Source: Armatimonadota bacterium (lineage in GTDB: Bacteria > Armatimonadota > Hebobacteria > GCA-020354555 > CP070648). From it: a stretch of 37,976 bases of DNA. Positions 32,484 to 37,976 of the stretch are shown in pieces. The notes under the pieces were generated by a model. It had not been told where the DNA came from. It saw only the letters and a list, made by a program, of their open reading frames with translations, and did no database searches. Position numbers and translations under genes: made by a program. The DNA is taken from positions 4,527,524 to 4,565,499 of the forward strand of contig CP070648.1 of the NCBI GenBank assembly GCA_020354555.1, written 5' to 3'. How positions within the stretch are numbered: position 1 is the first letter of the stretch; each line of letters begins with the position of its first letter.

Positions 32484-33821
32484 CTATCCGGCCCGCGGCG
32501 GACGCGGCGCGCGAAGGTGGTGCGGCAGGTTGCGGATCAACTCCCTGGTCGGCAGGGAATCCGGCTCGCTGATGCGGCGCGCGACCCACGCGGCGGCGGC
32601 GATAAACGCCACCGCGAGGTAGAACGTCACCCGCAAGTCGGCATGAATCCCGAGGTGGTGGAGCAGTCCCGGAAGATGCCCGCCGAGGGCCGGCATCGGC
32701 GCCGCGCCGAGCATCACGACCGAGGAGTACACCGCGAACTGCACCGAGCGCCCCACGCTCGGGGTGACCTTGTATATCAGAGTGTTGACCGCCACCGATA
32801 CCCCGGCGACGGCGAACCCCGCGAGCAGATTCAGCGGTGGGATCGCGGCGTACACCGCGCGAGCGCTCGTCATCCCGAGCCAGATCAGCGGGATCGGCGC
32901 GAGCGTCGCCGTGCACGCGATGAGCACCGGGCGGCTGCCGTAGCGGTCCACCATGCGGCCCCAGAACGGCGACGCGGCCAGCATGGTCAGCGTCGCCACC
33001 GCATTGACCGCGCCGACGCCGAGGAATGGCATCTTCAGATCGCGCAGCATGTAGGTGGCGTAGAACGGGCCGGCGATTGACTGGAGTGACCACAGCAGGC
33101 CCCATGCCATGAGCAGCATCAGTTGCACGTTGGTGAAGGTCTCCCGCGCCAGCCGAACGAAGCGGCTGCCCGCCGGCGGTCGGGCCAGTGGAAGATCCGG
33201 CTGCGGCACGAAGAGCAGCGCGTTGAGCATGCCGAACATGATGCCGAACCCGAACAGCCAGCCAAACGCCCCGATTCCCATGTGCCTGACGCGGTCGAGG
33301 AATGCCCCTTCGACGAGCGCGAAGACGGTGCCGACGATGCCCGCGTACATGTTGAGGCGGCCGAAGAAGGTGACGCGCAAGCCGGCCGGTATGAGGTCGC
33401 CCAGCCAGCTCCCGCGGGCATTGCCGGAGATGTGCGCGAACACCGTGACGAGCGTGATGATGGCGATCAGCGCGCCGACCTTCACCGCGGGCGCCGCCCA
33501 CCCCGCCGCGGAGGGGATGAGAATGACGAACGCCCAACAAGAGACGTTGGCGAGCGCTCCCGCAATCGTCATGCTGCGCCGGCTCACGCCGCGCTCGACG
33601 AGCGCCGAGGCGAAGAGCTGCATCACAACGAACAGCATCGGCACCGTGCTCATCAGGCCGATCTGAACGTTGTTCGCGCCGAGCTTCAGCGCGTAGCCAA
33701 TAAGAAACATGCCGCCCGTCGAAGCGACATAGATCGAGCTGAGCATCGCCTGGCCGTAGGACAGGCGAATCGCGCGCTCGATTTCCGGCGGCGGCATCGT
33801 AAGAGCCGACGTTTCGGACAT
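32484..33821 (-). CDS. Major facilitator superfamily transporter
   Basis: 445 residues with about twelve membrane segments in two halves. The loop after segment two carries LVERGVSRRSMTIAG and the matching loop in the second half is WGRMVDRYGSRPVLIACTA, the typical MFS motif A pattern. The ATG at 33821 follows GGAGA at about seven bases; an upstream start at 33875 overlaps a hairpin. The substrate cannot be told. It diverges from the RbsC-RbsB-RbsA importer, and the 260-base space between them contains nested inverted repeats, so joint regulation with sugar uptake is possible. Confidence 0.88.
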   Translation of the reverse strand: MSETSALTMPPPEIERAIRLSYGQAMLSSIYVASTGGMFLIGYALKLGANNVQIGLMSTVPMLFVVMQLFASALVERGVSRRSMTIAGALANVSCWAFVILIPSAAGWAAPAVKVGALIAIITLVTVFAHISGNARGSWLGDLIPAGLRVTFFGRLNMYAGIVGTVFALVEGAFLDRVRHMGIGAFGWLFGFGIMFGMLNALLFVPQPDLPLARPPAGSRFVRLARETFTNVQLMLLMAWGLLWSLQSIAGPFYATYMLRDLKMPFLGVGAVNAVATLTMLAASPFWGRMVDRYGSRPVLIACTATLAPIPLIWLGMTSARAVYAAIPPLNLLAGFAVAGVSVAVNTLIYKVTPSVGRSVQFAVYSSVVMLGAAPMPALGGHLPGLLHHLGIHADLRVTFYLAVAFIAAAAWVARRISEPDSLPTRELIRNLPHHLRAPRPPRAG

Positions 33822-33833
33822 CCGACTATCTCC

Positions 33834-33848
33834 GCAGGCGGCGCCTGC
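33834..33848. repeat. 7-1-7 palindrome at the MFS ribosome binding site
   Basis: GCAGGCG, G, CGCCTGC is perfectly symmetrical and ends directly beside the GGAG of the MFS gene on the minus strand. It could be an operator or a hairpin controlling ribosome access. A second pair of arms, CTCTCCTCG (33859-33867) and CGAGGAGAG (33894-33902), is perfect over nine bases with a 26-base loop. Confidence 0.4.
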
Positions 33849-34081
33849 TGTTTGCCGGCTCTCCTCGTTCGCCAACCAGAGCGATGCAACCGGCGAGGAG
33901 AGATGAATTCTGCGGTGCGGCTTCGTTCCCTGCGAGCGACTGTCGCCTTGAGGCAGCGCGCGGGGCGTTCCACACGGCGCCCCCTAGAGGTTCGCGGCGG
34001 CGTTCACCGAAACCAGGGTGCTGAGGAGTATCAGGAGCCCACGGCTTGTCCACGCGCGGAGATCAGCGGAGGAACGCCCCG

Positions 34082-35176
34082 ATGAAACGCCTGCTCAACC
34101 GCTTCCTGCGTGCCCAACAGTCGGGGTTGATCCTGGTCATCCTGCTCCTCGGCTTCCTGCTGACCCTGTTCGCGGGATCGCACGTGGACCGGCTGACCGG
34201 CCGGGAAGTCAACAACTTCCTCAACTCCTACGCCCTGATGCAGACCGCCACCGACGCCTGCTTCTTCGCCATCATGGCGATCGGGGTCACGATGGTCATC
34301 ATTTCCGGCGGCATTGACCTCTCGGTGGGATCCACCTACGCGGTGTCGGGCGTCATCATGGCCATCGCGCTGCGCGCGTCGGGGACGACGGGATCCGCCG
34401 CGACCGTCGGCTTGGGCCTCGCGCTGTGCCTCGGCATCGGCGTCGTCTGCGGCGCGCTTAACGGACTGATGGTGGTCGGCCTGCGCGTGCATCCCTTCAT
34501 CATCACGCTGGGCACGATGTGGGTCTTCCGCGGCATCGCCTTCGTCGCCAGCAAGGCGGAGAGCATCCTCGTTCCGGCTAGCCTCACCGCGGTCGCCAAG
34601 AGCTCCCTCGGCTTGAGCTCGGCGGTCTATCCCGTGCCCATGCTCGTCATGCTGGTCATCACGCTAATCGGCGAGGTCTTCCTGCTCAGGACCGTGATGG
34701 GGCGCGACGTCTACGCGATTGGAGGAAACCCCGAGGCGGCCCGGTATTGCGGTCTGCGGATCGGCCGCGTCCTCATTGCCGTGTACGCGATATCCGGCCT
34801 GACCGCGGGCATCGCCGCCTTCGTCGGCGGCAGCTTCTACGGCTCCGTGTCATGCGCCGACGCGACCGGATACGAACTGTACGTCATCGCCGCCGCGGTG
34901 GTCGGCGGCGCCAGCCTGGTTGGGGGCAGGGGCAGCGCGGTCAGCGCCATGCTCGGCGCCGTGCTCATCGTGCTCATCCGCCAGTCCATCCGCACCCTGC
35001 ACTTCGACCAGAACTACGAATGGATCATCATCGGCTGCGCGATCATCATCGCGGTCGTGCTGGATCGAGTCAACGCCCAACTGGCGGAGCGGCGGATCGC
35101 GCGCATGGCTGGGGGCGTCGAAGTCCCGGCGCCGCCGCAGGATGACATGCCACCGTCAACCAACCCCGAAACGTGA
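34082..35176 (+). CDS. Sugar ABC permease, RbsC type
   Basis: 364 residues. About ten hydrophobic segments are seen, with landmarks GGIDLSVGSTYAVSGV, GALNGLMVVGLRVHPFIITLGTM, VYAIGGNPEAARYCGLRI and VVGGASLVGGRGSAVSAMLGA, all typical of the ribose/xylose/galactose-type family. The conserved ISGGIDLSVGS stretch is present. The ATG at 34082 follows GGAGG at nine bases. The gene order is permease, binding protein, ATPase, with ten and 66 bases between genes. The C-terminal tail is hydrophilic and Pro-rich. The ligand is unknown; fucose or other monosaccharides released by the encoded glycosidases would be sensible. Confidence 0.95.
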   Translation: MKRLLNRFLRAQQSGLILVILLLGFLLTLFAGSHVDRLTGREVNNFLNSYALMQTATDACFFAIMAIGVTMVIISGGIDLSVGSTYAVSGVIMAIALRASGTTGSAATVGLGLALCLGIGVVCGALNGLMVVGLRVHPFIITLGTMWVFRGIAFVASKAESILVPASLTAVAKSSLGLSSAVYPVPMLVMLVITLIGEVFLLRTVMGRDVYAIGGNPEAARYCGLRIGRVLIAVYAISGLTAGIAAFVGGSFYGSVSCADATGYELYVIAAAVVGGASLVGGRGSAVSAMLGAVLIVLIRQSIRTLHFDQNYEWIIIGCAIIIAVVLDRVNAQLAERRIARMAGGVEVPAPPQDDMPPSTNPET

Positions 35177-35186
35177 GGTGTGTGAG

Positions 35187-36203
35187 ATGAAACGAAACGT
35201 GCTGCTGTTCGTCGTGGGCTGTGCAGTCGTTGCGGCCCTCGCCGCCGGGTGCCGCGGGCCGGGCACCCCAGTCCAAGCGCCGGACGAGACGATCCGCATC
35301 GCCATGATCGCCAAGAGCTCGACCAACCCGGTGTTCCTGTCGGCGCGCACGGGCGCGGAGGCGGCGGCGAAGGACCTGTCCGAGAAACACGGCATAGACA
35401 TCGTGATCGACTGGCGCACGCCGCCGACCGAGGACGGCCAGGTGCAGGCGCAGCGCATCACGCAGGCGGTCAACGAGGGCGACGACGTCGTCCTGCTCTC
35501 GTGCTCCGACGCAAGCAAGGTCATCGGCAGCATCGACGATGCCGTCGCCCGCGGCGTCCCGGTGATGACCTTCGACAGCGACGCCCCGGACTCGAAGCGC
35601 TTCGCTTTCTACGGCGTGGACGACGTCAAGACGGGCGAGCTCGTCATGGCCGAACTCGCCAAGCAGCTCGGCGGCAAGGGCAGTGTGGCGATACTGGCGG
35701 GCAACCAGAACGCGCCCAACCTGCGCAAGCGCGTCGAGGGCGTGAAGAAAGAGGCCGCGAAGTATTCGCAGATCAAGCTCGCCGGCACGTTCTATCACAC
35801 CGAGACACCGCAGGACGCCGCCGCCGAGGTGCTGCGCGTGATGAACGCCTACCCCGAGATTACCGGCTGGGCGATGGTCGGCGGGTGGCCGCTGTTCACG
35901 ACGACGTTGCTCAACGACCTCGACCCGGCAAGGGTGAAGGTGGTCGCGGTGGACGCGCTGCCCGCCCAGCTGCCGTACGTCGAGAAGGGCATTGCGCCCG
36001 TGCTGCTCGCGCAGCCGACCTATCTCTGGGGTTACGTCTCGGTGGAGAAGATCGTGGACAAGGTCTTTCTCAACAAGGACGTCCCCGAGATCAACCCGAT
36101 GGAGCTCGTCCGCGTTGACAGGCGGAGCCTGGGCGACTGGGCGCGCCAGCTCAAGGAATGGGGCTTCACCGACGTCCCGGAGAAGTACCTCGAGATGACG
36201 TAG
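35187..36203 (+). CDS. Sugar-binding lipoprotein, RbsB type
   Basis: 338 residues. The signal peptide ends in the lipobox LAAGC with C22 as the lipidated residue. The mature part opens with IRIAMIAKSSTNPVFLSA, the usual two-lobed periplasmic-binding-protein start. Further blocks are DVVLLSCSDASKVIGSIDDA, VPVMTFDSDAPDS, GKGSVAILAGNQNAPN, and VVAVDALPAQLPYVEKGIAP. The ATG follows GAGG at eight bases and lies ten bases after the permease stop codon. It binds a monosaccharide or related ligand outside the membrane and delivers it to the RbsC-type permease. The exact ligand cannot be told. Confidence 0.94.
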   Translation: MKRNVLLFVVGCAVVAALAAGCRGPGTPVQAPDETIRIAMIAKSSTNPVFLSARTGAEAAAKDLSEKHGIDIVIDWRTPPTEDGQVQAQRITQAVNEGDDVVLLSCSDASKVIGSIDDAVARGVPVMTFDSDAPDSKRFAFYGVDDVKTGELVMAELAKQLGGKGSVAILAGNQNAPNLRKRVEGVKKEAAKYSQIKLAGTFYHTETPQDAAAEVLRVMNAYPEITGWAMVGGWPLFTTTLLNDLDPARVKVVAVDALPAQLPYVEKGIAPVLLAQPTYLWGYVSVEKIVDKVFLNKDVPEINPMELVRVDRRSLGDWARQLKEWGFTDVPEKYLEMT

Positions 36204-36269
36204 CCCGCGCGGCACCCGATGGCGCCGCGCCCGCAAGCGGGCGTCGGGTGCCGGATAGAGAACGCGTCC

Positions 36270-37772
36270 GTGAACGACAATCCCGTCGTCGAATTCAAAG
36301 GCGTCACCAAGCGCTTTCCGGGCGTGGTGGCGCTGGATGACGTCAGCGTACGCATCGCGCGCGGCGCATGCCACGGGCTCGTCGGCGAGAACGGGGCCGG
36401 CAAGAGCACACTCGGCCGGATCCTCGCCGGCATCTACCGGCCGGACAGCGGGCACGTCGTCGTGGACAGCCGGCCGGTTCGTCTGGCCAGCCCGCGCGAC
36501 GCCTTGGCCGCAGGCATCGGCATCGTCCACCAGGAACTCGCGTTCTGCGAGAACCTCTCTGTCGCGGAGAACCTGTGCCTGGGCCAGACTCCCGCGAAGG
36601 GGCCGTTCGTGTCCCGCGGGCGGATGATCGAACGCGCGCTCGACCGGCTGCGCGCGATCGGGGCGCGGGTTGATGTCGAGCGGCGGCTCGGGGAACTGCC
36701 GATCAGCCAACAGCAGATCATCCAGATCGCGGCGGCGGTCGGCCGCGGCGCGCGGATTCTCATCTTCGACGAGCCGACGAGCAGCCTCTCGCAAGCCGAA
36801 ACCGAGCGCCTGTTCGAACTGATTAAGCGGCTTCAGCGCGATGGCGTGACGTCCATTTACATTTCCCACCGCCTGTCGGAGGTGTTCCGCCTCTGCGAGA
36901 CGATCACGGTGCTCCGCGACGGCCAGGTCGTCGCGACCCGCCCGACCTCCGAACTCGACGAAGCAGCGCTGGTGCGGCTGATGATCGGCAGGCCGTACGA
37001 AGCGTATTTCCCGTCCCACCTCGAAGCCGAGCCCGGAGAGGAACTCCTGCGCGTGGAAGGGCTGTCGAGCGCGGGCAAGTTCGAATCGGTCTCGTTCACC
37101 CTGCGCGCGGGGGAAATCCTCGGGCTTGCAGGGCTCGTCGGATCGGGGCGGACGGAAATCGCTCAAGCGCTGTTCGGCCTGGATCCGTTGGTCGGCGGCC
37201 GCGTGTTCATCGCGGGCGCGCCGGCCGACATCGCGGGGCGGCCGGCGGCGGCGATGGAGTTGGGCCTGGGACTGATTCCCGAGGACCGCAAGCGCCACGG
37301 GCTGGTGCTGCCCATGACGGCGAAGCAGAACATCACCTTGCCGACGCTGCACCGGCTGGCGCGTATGGGATGGATTCGCAGCAAGGCGGAGGAGAGTCTG
37401 GCGCGGCGGTACTTCGACTTGATGCGCATACGAGCGCCGAGCATGAACGTCGTGTCCGCCGGCCTCTCCGGAGGCAATCAGCAGAAGCTCGTCATCGCCA
37501 GGTGGCTCGCCGCGCAGTGCCGCATTTTGCTGGTGGACGAGCCCACCCGCGGCGTGGACGTCGGGACCAAGGCGGAGATCCACGGCCTGATTGACAGGCT
37601 CGCCCGCGAAGGCAGCGGCATCTTGCTCATCTCGAGCGAGCTGCCGGAGATTCTCAATCTCTCCACGCGGATGCTGGTGCTCAGGCACGGCCGGATCGCC
37701 GGCAAGCTGTCGCGCGAGGAGTGCACACAGGAGGCGGTAATGCGTCTTATGGCGGGTATGGACGGCAGTTGA
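36270..37772 (+). CDS. Sugar ABC ATPase with two nucleotide-binding domains, RbsA type
   Basis: 500 residues from the GTG at 36270, the standard length for RbsA/MglA/XylG proteins; a start at 36219 adds unrelated sequence. The first domain has Walker A GENGAGKST (39-47), a weak signature in LPISQQQ, and Walker B RILIFDEPTSSL. The second has a degenerate Walker A (GLVGSGRTE), a normal signature LSGGNQQK, and Walker B ILLVDEPTRGVDVG, with LISSELPEI after it. This alternation of weak and strong sites is typical of the family, so the pump is probably functional. It is the last gene of the importer and is followed by a glycosidase remnant. Confidence 0.94.
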   Translation: MNDNPVVEFKGVTKRFPGVVALDDVSVRIARGACHGLVGENGAGKSTLGRILAGIYRPDSGHVVVDSRPVRLASPRDALAAGIGIVHQELAFCENLSVAENLCLGQTPAKGPFVSRGRMIERALDRLRAIGARVDVERRLGELPISQQQIIQIAAAVGRGARILIFDEPTSSLSQAETERLFELIKRLQRDGVTSIYISHRLSEVFRLCETITVLRDGQVVATRPTSELDEAALVRLMIGRPYEAYFPSHLEAEPGEELLRVEGLSSAGKFESVSFTLRAGEILGLAGLVGSGRTEIAQALFGLDPLVGGRVFIAGAPADIAGRPAAAMELGLGLIPEDRKRHGLVLPMTAKQNITLPTLHRLARMGWIRSKAEESLARRYFDLMRIRAPSMNVVSAGLSGGNQQKLVIARWLAAQCRILLVDEPTRGVDVGTKAEIHGLIDRLAREGSGILLISSELPEILNLSTRMLVLRHGRIAGKLSREECTQEAVMRLMAGMDGS

Positions 37773-37825
37773 CCCCCTGCAGTTGAAATCCCGGTGGCGA
37801 GCGGGAGAGGGAGAGACTCGGCCGC

Positions 37826-37963
37826 TGTCGCGAAGTGGCTGCGGTGCGCGACCTGTGGCTGCGCAAGGACCTCGGCAGGTCTGATGGATCCTTCGCCGCG
37901 TCGGTGCCGGCACACGGCGCCGTGCTCGTCAAGATCGGGACACCGAACCGGATGGACTGGTAG
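37826..37963 (+). pseudogene. C-terminal remnant of an alpha-galactosidase-like (GH27) enzyme
   Basis: The frame ending at TAG 37961-37963 reads VAAVRDLWLRKDLG, then SFAASVPAHGAVLVKIGTP. This is the characteristic C-terminal beta-domain ending of GH27 alpha-galactosidases, where VRDLW and DLG-x-F-x-G-S-F-x-A-x-V-P-x-H-G are common. Upstream the frame turns into Arg/Glu-rich sequence (ERERERLGRCREV) without family character and is stopped at 37784-37786. About 40 codons remain, so the catalytic barrel is missing. The deletion may have joined this end to the importer. Assembly chimerism is the alternative. Confidence 0.7.
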
Positions 37964-37976
37964 CATGCACCAGCGC

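Noticed and set aside
33903-34085. 60-codon frame overlapping the RbsC start as ATGA
   Set aside because: The GGAG is only two bases from the ATG, the product is Arg-rich with no similarity I recognise, and the start lies in an inverted repeat. Not supported as a gene.
35070-37913. 947-codon minus-strand frame opposite RbsB and RbsA
   Set aside because: It mirrors the plus-strand genes, has no recognisable domain and is rich in Arg, His and Pro. Long antisense frames are expected at this GC content.
1-37976. Mobile elements, CRISPR arrays, tRNA or rRNA
   Set aside because: No transposase or integrase frame, no regularly spaced repeats and no tRNA-like clover arms were seen.

Overview
The window is GC-rich bacterial DNA carrying about 32 protein genes, one pseudogene fragment and several non-coding elements. 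No rRNA, tRNA, CRISPR array or insertion sequence was seen. A prepilin-like protein with the mature start [16 protein letters not shown], an [12 protein letters not shown] stretch and an H-X9-DG motif, together with abundant secreted glycosidases, a URO-D-like protein and several sugar importers, suggests Armatimonadota or a nearby carbohydrate-degrading lineage. This assignment is an inference from gene style, not from a marker gene.

Layout. Bases 1-5035 (+): a large TPR protein whose frame is open to the left edge, an orphan glycyl-radical-enzyme activase, a NodB-type deacetylase and a GT4 glycosyltransferase. Bases 5036-5890 hold no gene. They do hold a near-consensus minus-strand promoter and a strong hairpin, which look like a small RNA gene. 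Bases 5891-9718 (+): two secreted alpha-L-fucosidases, GH95 and GH29. Bases 9752-13604 (-): a tightly coupled operon of prepilin-like protein, metal-type binding lipoprotein, ATPase, permease and methyltransferase. It is preceded by a TTGATT-17-TATGAT promoter with an inverted repeat over the -10 box. Bases 14028-18798 (-): TldE and TldD, and a two-component pair with a RegB-like redox-type kinase.

Bases 19294-21316 (+): a MoeB/ThiF-like E1 enzyme lacking the usual catalytic Cys, then thioredoxin and 2-Cys peroxiredoxin. Bases 21403-22581 (-): a secreted beta-helix protein. Bases 22820-28862 (+): a sugar locus of TIM-barrel isomerase, URO-D-like protein, family 1 binding protein, two MalF/MalG-type permeases and an O-methyltransferase. 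It converges on a minus-strand pair (28897-31873) of a GATase-like plus NodB-like protein and a DegT aminotransferase. Next come a cold-shock gene with long leader and terminator, an MFS transporter, and an RbsC-RbsB-RbsA importer (34082-37772). The right edge carries the C-terminal remnant of an alpha-galactosidase-like enzyme.

Together the genes describe a cell that cuts fucosylated and other glycans outside the membrane and imports sugars through at least two ABC systems. It appears to regulate metal uptake and redox state. The most unusual items are the candidate small RNA at about 5205-5364, the prepilin/metal-importer operon with its diverged binding protein, the 45-base inverted repeat at 18922-18966, the Cys-less E1 enzyme, and the URO-D/isomerase/importer sugar locus.
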